Shown here: piece by piece, positions 36,063 through 45,090 of the stretch
Position numbering within the stretch: the first letter of the stretch is position 1
Layout: the number at the start of each line of letters is the position of its first letter
Assembly (NCBI GenBank): GCA_947495135.1
Contig: CANLXN010000011.1
Coordinates: forward strand, 62,001 to 126,000
Length of the DNA: 64,000 nt
Direction: 5' to 3'
Source of the DNA: an uncultured Flavobacteriaceae bacterium
Lineage (GTDB): Bacteria > Bacteroidota > Bacteroidia > Flavobacteriales > Flavobacteriaceae
Translations under genes and position numbers: made by a program
The notes under the pieces: generated by a model
Told to the model about the DNA's origin: nothing
Databases searched by the model: none
The model's input: only the letters and a program-made list of their open reading frames with translations

Positions 36063-39000
36063 TTAGCAATTATCAATTGAAGTCAATTCTTTGGTGTCTT
36101 TTATCACATTATCCTCGCATTGGCATTGATCTGAAACACTGGCAGAAATTTCTTCTATCTCATGGGTGTTTGCGGAGCCAATTATGGATACAGAAGTCAA
36201 TGCTATCGCCTCGTCCACGTCTTTATTGGGTTTGTTATTTGGATCTTCTTTTACAATATGAAACATCTTAAAACAGGTAACATAATCCACGTAAGACCGT
36301 TCTTCAACGAAATTCAAAATCACCGATTTGTGGATTCTACCGCCAAAAACAATATCGGTTGCACAATCTGAAGCCCATGGAGAAAGGAAGAATTTGATCT
36401 CCTGTTTTAACTTGGTCAAGTGATATCCGGCATCTACATTCTCTCTAAACTTCACTTTAAAATCTACCTTGATCTCCTCGTAAATGGGGTTTTTAACATG
36501 AAGGGTTGCACACGGCGGCTTAATTTCATCTAAAAAAGAATCTATTTCACTCAATTGATCCAAACTCGCTAACGGACGTAAAGGATCTACCGCATTTTTA
36601 TTTTGAACATTGGCAATTATCACCAAACAAACGTTCCCTGGTGCGGTCTCACTATAATTAGTAATAGTACCGTCAAATTTTGTGTGGTTAATACATTTTG
36701 CTTTATATACTTTCGGAAATTTCTCCAACACCAAATGTTCATAATCCCAAATAGTGATTGCTCGATTTTTATGTCTTAACCGTTCGCTAACTCGTGTATA
36801 AAAGGCTTTTTCTTTTTCAGGTGGTTTTCCATCGGAAGAGGCATAAGGCTGCTCTAGTTTTTTAACGGAAGCATTTGCGTTTACAAGTTTCGAAATGGTC
36901 CCAGACTCCAAGGCATTCTCTAAGAACTTTGGATCGTTCCCATTGTCTACAAATGAAGCACTGATCGCTTGGGCTCTAATATCAATAATATCACATACGG
37001 CATCAGAATCATTCTCTACAGTTGCCTTTATCCAATAATAAGCAGGATTCATTCTAGAGTTGTCTGAAGACATCTCTCTGGGCGTGGCCAAGGTAATTAT
37101 ACCAGAAGTAAGCAATCCATTAGTAGAATCGCTCAAAAGGCTATCCTTTTTGAAAGGTTCCCATTTATTATCCACCAAATAATGCCAAATAACATTTTGC
37201 TTGCTCTTTTTAGGGTTGGCACTTCCCTCAGCCACTTGTATGAGCAGCGACAAATTTTGAGGAGGCACTAAATCTTGAATTCCAAGAAACAAGGTTCCTT
37301 CAGCTTTTATGGTCGGTAGAAGAGTGTTCGACGGATCGGTTTTTTCTACCTCGTAATTTCCGAAGGGCTCCAGATGAAAAAACTGTTCTACTATGTTCTC
37401 ATCTTCAGTAGCGTTCGTCTTGGAGTTTAAGTTAAAGGAGATGGACGACTTATAATAAATCGAAAGTTCCTCAATAGATGGAACGTAAGGCGGATTGGGC
37501 AACACCCATCCATCATTTGGAAAACCTGCCATTTTAATCGCATGAAAAGCATAGGCATTTTGAAAATCTGAATGTCCAAAATCTACTCCTTGTAACGTCA
37601 TTCGCATAAACCCCTTGGTAAGGTTCGAATTATACTCCTCGAAATCCTCGATCTCCGTAAATCTGTCTATGGAGTTCAATTCAGTACTCGAGGAAGACAA
37701 TTTACTTTTAGTACCATCCTGAGGCAATTGCGTATCATAAATATTATTACCGAAAGCATCCGTAAAAAGTTGAGTGGAAGGAGTAATAGTTTTCCATTCC
37801 TTCTTTCTCAAAGTTTCTAATTTCAGATAGTAATCATGATTATGGCGCTCTTGTGAAGTGGTAGTTGCAGATCCGGTAACATTGTAATATTTATAGTATT
37901 CTTTAAAGCCTTCGGAGTCATCTGGTAAACCTACCCATTGAAATTTAAGATTGACATAGTCTAACTTCTTTTGAAATATTTCCTTTGAACCTATATAAAA
38001 CTTACTACCTAGATGGGGTTGATTTCCGAAAATCGGCAATGGCTTTTTTGGATCTAATAAGGCCTGATCATTCTGAACAATTAAATTTTGAACTCCTGGG
38101 ATTCCGTCTGCCTCTCCATCAATTTCCACAGTTAGGGTTACGTTATCCACAAACACGTTGATTAAGTTTTTATACAAAGAATCTTTAGTTGGATTATTTG
38201 TATGAATAAAAAACTTAATCACTGGCCATTTGGTGTGGATGTTTTCGCCAAAAACCTCATTATTATAAGCTACAATGGCTGGTTGTTCTATAGTTAAGTG
38301 TACAGAGATGGCTAACATCCATACAGCACCTACTTGTTCAAGTCTGGCATAATCTCCTGCTAAAAAGTGAGCTCCTATCCATTCTTCCTCTCCAGATAAC
38401 AAAACCGAAATCCGGTCTTTAATATCGATTGGAGAACTTTCACTACTTGTAAAATTAGTAGTTAACAAAAGCGCTACCTTTCTTTGCCCTTCTGCCAAAA
38501 ATAATAGCGGGCTTGCAATGGCGAAACCTATGTCTCCTTCTTTTCGATCTGCTATTTTAAGCCCAGAAGGTTGTAACGGGTTTTCGATAAAGTCTGGACG
38601 TCCAAAGACCCTCCAATCCATTTCTTCCGTTTCAATTTTTTCCCCTAGCCCATCTGCCGAATTTGCCGTTGGTGAGATAAAAATTCTATGACTCGTTTCT
38701 GGATGCTTCACCTCTCCATCCCACACATCAAACAGGTTGGTAAATTGGGCTTTTATTTCGGCTATTTGTGCTTTATTAATAGTTGCATCTTCATTGAGCG
38801 CATAAGTGATATTAACTCCTTCATTGTCTTTTCCTGCCTTCAATCTTGTACCTGCCTTTAACAAAGTACTTTCGATGTGCTTGGCTAATTCAAAAATGAT
38901 CGCAACCTTATCAGATTCTGCGGGTCTTTCTTTCAACTGAAGCACTTCTTTAAAGTAAAAATCTAAATGGCGCTGCGTGATTGTATTAAGATCATCCTGC

Positions 39001-39332
39001 ACTAACTTAAACATGTATAAGAAGCCAAAAAACAATGCTAAATGAGGATCTGTAAATTGATCTAATTTTAACTGTGCCAGATAGTCTTCTAAAGAAAAAG
39101 AAGACCATTGCTGTTGTGTAATCTTAAAAAAATCGGCCCAATGTCCATTGGCCGTGTTTGTGCTATCATAGAATACAATCTCTTCTCCAAAAGAATGTAC
39201 AAACTCCATCAAATCCTTCATGCTCCGCTCATCTACCGCCACATACGATGGGAGCAAAGTATTTAGCGTACGCTGTTGTTGGCTTGTGCCGTCTCTTCTT
39301 AAGGTGTTGCTATGAAAACAATTTTCGCTCAT
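36063..39332 (-). CDS. eCIS baseplate J-like wedge protein (Afp11/Pvc11-like)
   Basis: 1089 residues. The region around 110-190 (HLALFFGFLYMFKLVQDDLN ... RHLDFYFKEVLQLK, then ELAKHIESTLLKAGT) matches the N-terminal organisation of gp6/baseplate J wedge proteins. The final third (RVSERLRHKNRAITIWDYEHLVLEKFPKVYKAKC) and the C-terminal LSPWAS ... IVFGGRIHKSVILNFVE are typical of baseplate J. Forms the wedge ring with the 1571-aa protein and gp25. Its start overlaps the gp25 stop by 4 bases, so the two are translationally coupled. Confidence 0.88.
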   Translation of the reverse strand: MSENCFHSNTLRRDGTSQQQRTLNTLLPSYVAVDERSMKDLMEFVHSFGEEIVFYDSTNTANGHWADFFKITQQQWSSFSLEDYLAQLKLDQFTDPHLALFFGFLYMFKLVQDDLNTITQRHLDFYFKEVLQLKERPAESDKVAIIFELAKHIESTLLKAGTRLKAGKDNEGVNITYALNEDATINKAQIAEIKAQFTNLFDVWDGEVKHPETSHRIFISPTANSADGLGEKIETEEMDWRVFGRPDFIENPLQPSGLKIADRKEGDIGFAIASPLLFLAEGQRKVALLLTTNFTSSESSPIDIKDRISVLLSGEEEWIGAHFLAGDYARLEQVGAVWMLAISVHLTIEQPAIVAYNNEVFGENIHTKWPVIKFFIHTNNPTKDSLYKNLINVFVDNVTLTVEIDGEADGIPGVQNLIVQNDQALLDPKKPLPIFGNQPHLGSKFYIGSKEIFQKKLDYVNLKFQWVGLPDDSEGFKEYYKYYNVTGSATTTSQERHNHDYYLKLETLRKKEWKTITPSTQLFTDAFGNNIYDTQLPQDGTKSKLSSSSTELNSIDRFTEIEDFEEYNSNLTKGFMRMTLQGVDFGHSDFQNAYAFHAIKMAGFPNDGWVLPNPPYVPSIEELSIYYKSSISFNLNSKTNATEDENIVEQFFHLEPFGNYEVEKTDPSNTLLPTIKAEGTLFLGIQDLVPPQNLSLLIQVAEGSANPKKSKQNVIWHYLVDNKWEPFKKDSLLSDSTNGLLTSGIITLATPREMSSDNSRMNPAYYWIKATVENDSDAVCDIIDIRAQAISASFVDNGNDPKFLENALESGTISKLVNANASVKKLEQPYASSDGKPPEKEKAFYTRVSERLRHKNRAITIWDYEHLVLEKFPKVYKAKCINHTKFDGTITNYSETAPGNVCLVIIANVQNKNAVDPLRPLASLDQLSEIDSFLDEIKPPCATLHVKNPIYEEIKVDFKVKFRENVDAGYHLTKLKQEIKFFLSPWASDCATDIVFGGRIHKSVILNFVEERSYVDYVTCFKMFHIVKEDPNNKPNKDVDEAIALTSVSIIGSANTHEIEEISASVSDQCQCEDNVIKDTKELTSIDNC

Positions 39333-39763
39333 TCTATAATGTTTGTGCCTTCATTTAAATAGAAAGGGAAGACTAAATTCGATCTTGTATTACTAGAGAT
39401 GATGGTATAATTAATAGCTACTTGTAAGGTTCCATTAAGCGATTCTTGTGTAGCTAATACCTTGTCTACAAATACTCTTGGTTCATGCACGAGAATCGCT
39501 TTTTTTATTTCTTCGGAAATAAACGTAGCCGTGTTCGCGTCTAGGGGTTCAAATATTAACGTTCGAACGCTCGTTCCGTAACTAGGGCGCAAAAAGCGAC
39601 TGCCTCGGATGGTAGTAAGTAATATGATTAAGCTTTCCTGAATGTCCTGCTCATGCTGGACCAATGTGGCTCCGTTCTTTCCCCTAGTAAATTCTACTGG
39701 AAATTTCCATCCTCTTCCAAGAAACCCTTTGTTATCAATGCTATTTTTTTCTTCGTTTGTCAT
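39329..39763 (-). CDS. gp25/GPW baseplate protein (Afp9-like)
   Basis: 144 residues, the usual size for gp25-like baseplate proteins. The family signature is visible: a helical start (LVQHEQDIQESLIILLTT), RGSRFLRPSYGTSVRTLIFEP, then EPRVFVDKV and a closing two-strand unit. gp25 joins the wedge to the end of the sheath and helps trigger contraction. It lies 3 bases after the PAAR gene and overlaps the wedge gene by 4 bases. Confidence 0.92.
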   Translation of the reverse strand: MTNEEKNSIDNKGFLGRGWKFPVEFTRGKNGATLVQHEQDIQESLIILLTTIRGSRFLRPSYGTSVRTLIFEPLDANTATFISEEIKKAILVHEPRVFVDKVLATQESLNGTLQVAINYTIISSNTRSNLVFPFYLNEGTNIIE

Positions 39764-39766
39764 TTA

Positions 39767-40045
39767 CTATCCTATTATAACTGTTGGTTCTCCTACCACT
39801 GCACTAGCACCACAAATACATGCATCCCCTACTCTAATAGCTGGTTTACCTCCTATAAGTACAGAAGTACTTCCCATTGGAAACGGTGAAACCGTTGGTT
39901 GATGCGTATTTGGCGGAAGTACACATGCATGATTATCCCCAACTACCGAAGCTGGCATCCCACCTATTAATACCGTAGGCTCACCAGGACCTATAATAGT
40001 CCCTCCGTGGTTGGTTGTATCCAATATTCTTGCTGCTGCTGCCAT
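39767..40045 (-). CDS. PAAR-repeat spike tip (Afp10-like)
   Basis: 92 residues. Two PAAR-type repeats are clear: PTVLIGGMPASVVGD and TSVLIGGKPAIRVGD, with candidate zinc ligands H13, H38 and the DACIC cysteines (near 75-77). The PAAR cone caps the VgrG-like spike and forms the sharp tip of the particle. It has no extension domain, so it is unlikely to carry an effector itself. It starts 4 bases after the spike gene stop. Confidence 0.95.
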   Translation of the reverse strand: MAAAARILDTTNHGGTIIGPGEPTVLIGGMPASVVGDNHACVLPPNTHQPTVSPFPMGSTSVLIGGKPAIRVGDACICGASAVVGEPTVIIG

Positions 40046-40049
40046 TTTT

Positions 40050-41801
40050 CTAATTGATTTGTACTATTGATCCTTTAACTGTTGTTGAAGCTCCAGAAGA
40101 AATTTCCGCACCAGTAGAACCTTCTACCTTTAAACCAGCCGATGCACTGAGGTTTATGTTAGTTCCCTCAATAGTTACATCACCACTTGCCTTAATCGAA
40201 ACATCTGCCGAACTACTCATGGAAATTCCATCGCTATCTAAAATTACCTCGTTGCCATTTTCGTCTATAATTTGAATAGCGCCTTCGTCTTCAGACAGCA
40301 AAACTTTGTTTCCATTAGGCGTTTCTAGTAAGATGTGATTCTTATCGTCATCGAACACCAATTTCATTTCACTTCTTGTAACAAACCCTTTTTCATTATT
40401 CTCCTCCGTTGCATCGAAAGGGGCTGGTTTAGCACTGCTATGTACCATTCCAAGAATAATTGGATCCCTAGGGTCGTCGTTGAGGAATCCTACAATTACC
40501 TCATCGTCGATTTCGGGTCTAAAGTATGTCCCTCTGCTATCTCCTGCGTCCAAAGTAACTAAGCGCGCCCAAGTACCTTCCTCTTCTGTACTTATCATGG
40601 GTAATTTGACCTTAATTCGGTTTTCACCAAGAGGGTCTTCGTGGATCGCACTAACCTTGCCCACATGCAGTCCGTTAATGGCCGGCAATAACGCAGATGC
40701 TGGCAATGCTTGAACATCTTCATACGATTCTGTTAAGAATTTGGAATTCAAACCAATTTCTAAATGGGTATACCAGGTAGAACCAAATGAATGACTCACG
40801 GCCGAAACGAAAGCCGTACCGCTAAAACGTTCTCCAACTCCCTCTATCGTCACAAGATTTCCAGGTTTAATCTGATTATTTCCCTGAATCTTAATACTTC
40901 CTACAATTTTGGATAACTGACTTCTAATCATTCGCGCATTGGTCCAGGTTTGTAGTTCTTCCGAGTTCAATGCGCCCGTATGTTGGTACTTAAATTGATC
41001 TAATCCCAAAGTATCTGAAAGATCCAAAGAAGACACATTACCCAATTCAGTAATGTCTTGTGGCTGATTGCTACTCACAATCACTTCCTGATTTGCCATA
41101 TCCCATGCGCTAGTTTCAATAGTGGAAAACTGATTTCTAGCATCCATTTCCACATCAAACGATAGGATATTATGACCGTAAGCTAGGTTCGCAACAGGAT
41201 CTTGTGAAAAATCTGGCGGACCCGTTTTTATAGTGGCATCGTCTACCATGGTAAGGTGACCATTGGTTTCTGCCCTTGTACATAAAAAGTCCCAATCTGT
41301 GCAGTAATACTGAACCATCTGTCCATGGACGTTTGATGTAGCTTCTATTTCTGGGGTTATATCTGCATAATCTCCCAATATCGTTTCTAAAATATCGCTA
41401 TCGGTTACATCCGTGAAATATCTATTTTTTCTTCCAACCGTTAACTTAACCGCCATGTCTTTGGCTTCAATTATTAGAACAGAATTACTGTTTGCACCCA
41501 TCGTTTTAATTCTGTGCTTTACAATTACTCCCTTAAAAACTGTTTCCTCATCTCCCTTATATCCTAGTTTTATTTCAATTTCGTTTCCTGGAGCTAAATT
41601 GTCTTCATTGCTACTTCTGAAATCTGCTTCAGCAATGCTGCCGTCCACTAATTCAATTCGAGCGGTTGGAATTTTATTGATGGTTTTTGTAACTGCCAAA
41701 CTTCTAACCGTACGCGCGCCATCCAATTCGGTAGCATTTACCAAAATTCTATGAGTTGGTAACTCTGTACCAGTTGGGATATTTAAGTTCGTAGTTAGCA
41801 T
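40050..41801 (-). CDS. VgrG-like spike (gp27-gp5 fusion; Afp8-like)
   Basis: 583 residues. The N-terminal ~360 form the gp27-like hub. An OB-fold gp5 domain follows (about 370-470: HVGKVSAIHEDPLGENRIKVKLP ... GDSRGTYFRPEIDDEVIVGFLNDDPRDPIILG). The end is a beta-helix needle with alternating short repeats (VILDSDGISMSSSADVSI, then DVTIEGTNINLSAS). No lysozyme or effector domain is fused. A trimer should sit at the end of the tube and carry the PAAR tip encoded by the next gene. Confidence 0.93.
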   Translation of the reverse strand: MLTTNLNIPTGTELPTHRILVNATELDGARTVRSLAVTKTINKIPTARIELVDGSIAEADFRSSNEDNLAPGNEIEIKLGYKGDEETVFKGVIVKHRIKTMGANSNSVLIIEAKDMAVKLTVGRKNRYFTDVTDSDILETILGDYADITPEIEATSNVHGQMVQYYCTDWDFLCTRAETNGHLTMVDDATIKTGPPDFSQDPVANLAYGHNILSFDVEMDARNQFSTIETSAWDMANQEVIVSSNQPQDITELGNVSSLDLSDTLGLDQFKYQHTGALNSEELQTWTNARMIRSQLSKIVGSIKIQGNNQIKPGNLVTIEGVGERFSGTAFVSAVSHSFGSTWYTHLEIGLNSKFLTESYEDVQALPASALLPAINGLHVGKVSAIHEDPLGENRIKVKLPMISTEEEGTWARLVTLDAGDSRGTYFRPEIDDEVIVGFLNDDPRDPIILGMVHSSAKPAPFDATEENNEKGFVTRSEMKLVFDDDKNHILLETPNGNKVLLSEDEGAIQIIDENGNEVILDSDGISMSSSADVSIKASGDVTIEGTNINLSASAGLKVEGSTGAEISSGASTTVKGSIVQIN

Positions 41802-41810
41802 TTAGTTTCT

Positions 41811-42512
41811 TTATTTTTCCACTGGAGGAAGAATAAGCTCTTGTCCAGGTGTTAGGTTTCTAAAGTTTAATAGATTGTTCGCTTCGGCAACCTCCATGTA
41901 GTAAATCGGACTTCCATATACCTCATTTGCTATGGAGGGAAGTGTTTCTCCTGCTTTCACGATATGCACCTTGGTGAGGTCTGATGAAAACAATTTGCTC
42001 AATGCAGCCTGAAGTACTCTAAACTCGTGTCGTTCGAAGGTTGCGGTTACTGTCGCCCGCAAGGGTCTTCCAATAGAACTGAACAACGTATAATCTACCT
42101 TCGCTGTTTTCAATTTGCAATTAAAAAGAAAGGTCCCCCAAACCAAGGTTAAGGTTCTCGGTTGATGTTCTTCGGGGTCTGGAGTCATCAATGCTAGAAA
42201 CAATTCAATTTCCAGATCTACTCCCCCTATTGCACTAGCCACTTCCCCGTTGATTGAATTTACAGAGGTTCCTGTAGCATCAAACAGAAATTCGAAAGTG
42301 ACGTCTCCACTTTCCACGCTATGGTACTCTAGTTCCTGACCATTATCTCCTGGGGCACACGTTTTTTGATAATTAACTGTTAGGCTTTTAGATAATTTTT
42401 CAGGATTGTACATAACGGGATACGGAATGGGAAACCCCTTCGGCATGCCGTTTTCATCTGCATGATATGAAAAGATCATCATCTTAAGTAGTATGCCGTC
42501 CAATAAACCCAT
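41811..42512 (-). CDS. LysM-containing hub/tube-baseplate protein (Afp7-like)
   Basis: 233 residues. Residues about 1-170 are the hub-adaptor domain, including an N-terminal PVMYNPEKLSKSLTVNYQK and TLVWGTFLFNCKLKTAKVDYTLF. A C-terminal LysM domain follows (about 180-230: HIVKAGETLPSIANEVYGSP ... NNLLNFRNLTPGQELILPP). This is the standard arrangement of Afp7/gp53-like proteins, which link tube, hub and wedges. Its ATG overlaps the stop of the DUF5908 gene by one base (TAATG). Confidence 0.92.
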   Translation of the reverse strand: MGLLDGILLKMMIFSYHADENGMPKGFPIPYPVMYNPEKLSKSLTVNYQKTCAPGDNGQELEYHSVESGDVTFEFLFDATGTSVNSINGEVASAIGGVDLEIELFLALMTPDPEEHQPRTLTLVWGTFLFNCKLKTAKVDYTLFSSIGRPLRATVTATFERHEFRVLQAALSKLFSSDLTKVHIVKAGETLPSIANEVYGSPIYYMEVAEANNLLNFRNLTPGQELILPPVEK

Positions 42513-42679
42513 TACCGTTCGTTTCTATTTTTGATCATTTGTAAAACTTCATTTGCCTGTATCTCATCGGTTTCATTCGACGATGGAGTTGAACAATTCT
42601 CATTGGACGCTGTCGCATTGGAAGTGTTCTGATTGTCTACAGAGGTTCTAATAACCAGTTCTTTAATTTCTAATGGCAT
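42512..42679 (-). CDS. DUF5908-like eCIS microprotein (Afp6-like)
   Basis: A 55-residue frame (ATG at 42679-42677, TAA at 42514-42512). The product begins MPLEIKELVIRTSV and ends EVLQMIKNRNER, the start and basic helical end typical of DUF5908 proteins encoded between tube and LysM genes in eCIS loci. The centre is Asn/Ser/Thr-rich and low-complexity. The stop overlaps the LysM gene start by one base, and the ATG is 11 bases past the tube gene stop. Function is not established; position suggests a small assembly factor for tube or baseplate. Confidence 0.85.
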   Translation of the reverse strand: MPLEIKELVIRTSVDNQNTSNATASNENCSTPSSNETDEIQANEVLQMIKNRNER

Positions 42680-42690
42680 AATGGTTTGTT

Positions 42691-43140
42691 TTAGCTCACT
42701 TCCAACCTTCTAAAATATTGAAAGCTCAATTCGATTGTTTCGATTACAATTTCGTTCTGTTGTGCATTAAAATTTGAAATAGACCATTTTACAGGATAGG
42801 CTTTTACGAAGCTCCAAGATTCAAGTGGTTCATGATCTGCGTTTAATAAAGTGACGATAACATCCTTGGGATCGAATGAGAAAGACTCTACAGCATCTCT
42901 AAACCACGCTATCAGTTTAGAACCTATTAGCAATCCTCGTTTTAAGGTTAGCTTTTCATAGGTTACACGATCTGCCAATCTATGTACAAATCTATTTTCG
43001 CCTCCTTCTTTATAGGGAAATTCACCCACAGTAGCATTTAAGCCAGACACTTCTTGAAAACGAATATCGATTCCGTCTGAAGTAATCCCTTCTATATCAA
43101 CTCTAAAGTGAAAACCGACTGGAGGATAGTATTGTGCCAT
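42691..43140 (-). CDS. Tail tube protein, initiator type (Afp5-like)
   Basis: 149 residues of the gp19/Hcp-like tube fold: GFHFRVDIEG, FQEVSGLNATV, EKLTLKRGLLIGSK, and the closing ETIELSFQYFRRLEV. The YFRR ending distinguishes tube-initiator proteins (Afp5) from the main tube subunit encoded 5 bases upstream. It should form the first tube ring on the spike. Confidence 0.88.
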   Translation of the reverse strand: MAQYYPPVGFHFRVDIEGITSDGIDIRFQEVSGLNATVGEFPYKEGGENRFVHRLADRVTYEKLTLKRGLLIGSKLIAWFRDAVESFSFDPKDVIVTLLNADHEPLESWSFVKAYPVKWSISNFNAQQNEIVIETIELSFQYFRRLEVS

Positions 43141-43145
43141 AATTT

Positions 43146-43580
43146 CTAAACAAATTCTACGCTAAGACCTTCATGGCATAGTTCAATAGACTCTACTGCC
43201 ACCTCATTTCCGGTAGAATTAAGAGAAGGGCCTTCTACTTTACATGGCCAAGCTTCTTTAATACTCCATACCATTACTGGTTCATGTTCTTCGTTTAAAA
43301 GACTGACAGTGATATCTCTTCGCTCGATTTGATTCAAGGAAACTGTGTTTAACCACTGAAAAAATTCGTTATCGCCTCTAAACATTCCTCGTTTCAAAGT
43401 AATATTTGAATACTGTGGAATGCCAGGCATTTTCGTAACCTGATATTCGTTTGCGTTTCCTTCTCTATAATCGATGGATTGTAGCTCGACCGTTAAACCA
43501 GAAACTTCTGTAAATCCGATTCGTGTTCCGCCCCATTCAACTTGAAAATGAAATACCGAAACTGGATAAGTAATTGCCAT
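43146..43580 (-). CDS. Main tail tube protein (Afp1-like)
   Basis: 144 residues of the tube fold: VFHFQVEWGGTRIGFTEVSGL, TLKRGMFRGDNEFFQWLN, and the ending VESIELCHEGLSVEF, typical of the major tube subunit. Hexamers stack into the inner tube that carries cargo. It is encoded immediately downstream of the two sheath genes and upstream of the initiator paralogue. Confidence 0.9.
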   Translation of the reverse strand: MAITYPVSVFHFQVEWGGTRIGFTEVSGLTVELQSIDYREGNANEYQVTKMPGIPQYSNITLKRGMFRGDNEFFQWLNTVSLNQIERRDITVSLLNEEHEPVMVWSIKEAWPCKVEGPSLNSTGNEVAVESIELCHEGLSVEFV

Positions 43581-43618
43581 AATGTATGTTTTAATGTTAA
43601 TTTATGATTCAGAAAAAA

Positions 43619-45064
43619 TTAAGATTCTTGTAGTTTGTGAGAAAATTTCAGAATAATGAATTCGGCAGGCCTTACGGCAGCCAGTCCAATTTCAATGTTC
43701 ATTCTTCCCTCTAAAATGTCTTGTGCTGTCATAGTCTCTCCAAGGCCAACTTTTACGAAAAAAGCATCATCTGTCTTGGCTCCTGCTAGTGCTCCCTCTC
43801 TCCATAGTCCGGTGAGGAAATTTTCGATCATCGCCTTCGCTCGTACCCATGTAAGTTTTGTATTGGGTTCGAATACCACGAATTCGGTTGCTTTTTTAAT
43901 CGATTCTTCAACAAAAATGTAGAGTCTTCTTACTGGAACATAACGCCATTCGTTATCGTTTCCGGCCAATGTTCTAGCTCCCCAAATTAGAATACCTTTA
44001 CCCGTAAACGCACGAATTGCATTAATCGACTTACCTGTAGAAGGATCTACGTTAAGGTTATCTTGCATTTCATTGGTAACCATAACGCTTGGCGCTAAAA
44101 CAGAATTTACACCCACATTGGCAGGCGCTTTCCATACCCCTCGATCTGCATCTACACGCGCGAAAGCCCCTGCAACTGCAGGAGAGGCAGGAAGGTGAAC
44201 ATATAGTTTACCAATTTCAGCAATGATAGAACGATAGACACTTGGATTATTAGATTCAATAACACTTAAAAGATCAGTACTAAAATCATCTACACCACCT
44301 GGCAGTGCAGTGTGGTCTGCTTGAAGATGAGTAATGGTAACCGTGGTCTCGTCGAAGCCGTAACTAAGCGTAGTTTTCAAACTTGGGCCATAGGAGGCTC
44401 CGTATTTTAGGTAGTTCATTCCCAGCCCCGTTCGATAGTCTAATACGTCTGCATTATCGCTAATATCTCCGTAAAAATCCAGAATGGTGAATCGGTCTTG
44501 TACCTTGTTACATAGCGCTAAAGATGCCTGTGCCATTTGTCCGTACGCAACTTCATCAGCAAGCTGAGTGGCTTCTGGAAAAACAAGCAAAGTAGGTTCA
44601 TCTACTTTTTCGATTGCTGTAAGTCCGCCAGTTAAACCACCTGCTATAGTTGCAGTAGTAGCATCCCCTAAAATAATTGGATCTGTATCGCTCCCCACCG
44701 AAACCACATAACACGGACCTCCACCATTAGCGAAGTATAATTTCATGCAGTGATACAGCATATACGGAGATGCAGAACCCGTTAAAGTTGATGTATATTC
44801 TCTTTGAATCACTACGTTGGCAGTATCAAAGGTGTCTCGGATGTTCACAGTTACATTCTCGTTAACGGCCCCTCCAAAAAGCTCCAAGTACTCCAGCATA
44901 GAAGTAATACGCTTTGGCTTAAAAAGAAGGCTTACTCCGTCTGTATCTGCGGTAAGTTGAGTATATCCTATGAACGCAGGTACCGCAGTCGCAACAGGTG
45001 CAATAGAGGCTGGTAGCGTTGAGATTTCTTCGATATATACTCCTGGTGTTTTATACGTTGGCAT
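43619..45064 (-). CDS. Contractile sheath protein A
   Basis: 481 residues. The N-terminus (YKTPGVYIEEISTLPASIAPVATAVPAFIGYT) and C-terminus (TWVRAKAMIENFLTGLWREGALAG ... LEGRMNIEIGLAAVRPAEFIILKFSHKLQ) are classical sheath ends that form the inter-subunit beta-sheet mesh. Shorter of the two sheath genes here and without the inserted domain of its paralogue. The GKGILIWGARTLAGNDNEWRYVPVRRL core is shared almost word for word with that gene. Confidence 0.95.
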   Translation of the reverse strand: MPTYKTPGVYIEEISTLPASIAPVATAVPAFIGYTQLTADTDGVSLLFKPKRITSMLEYLELFGGAVNENVTVNIRDTFDTANVVIQREYTSTLTGSASPYMLYHCMKLYFANGGGPCYVVSVGSDTDPIILGDATTATIAGGLTGGLTAIEKVDEPTLLVFPEATQLADEVAYGQMAQASLALCNKVQDRFTILDFYGDISDNADVLDYRTGLGMNYLKYGASYGPSLKTTLSYGFDETTVTITHLQADHTALPGGVDDFSTDLLSVIESNNPSVYRSIIAEIGKLYVHLPASPAVAGAFARVDADRGVWKAPANVGVNSVLAPSVMVTNEMQDNLNVDPSTGKSINAIRAFTGKGILIWGARTLAGNDNEWRYVPVRRLYIFVEESIKKATEFVVFEPNTKLTWVRAKAMIENFLTGLWREGALAGAKTDDAFFVKVGLGETMTAQDILEGRMNIEIGLAAVRPAEFIILKFSHKLQES

Positions 45065-45090
45065 AATGTTGAGTTTTTAAAAATTATATA

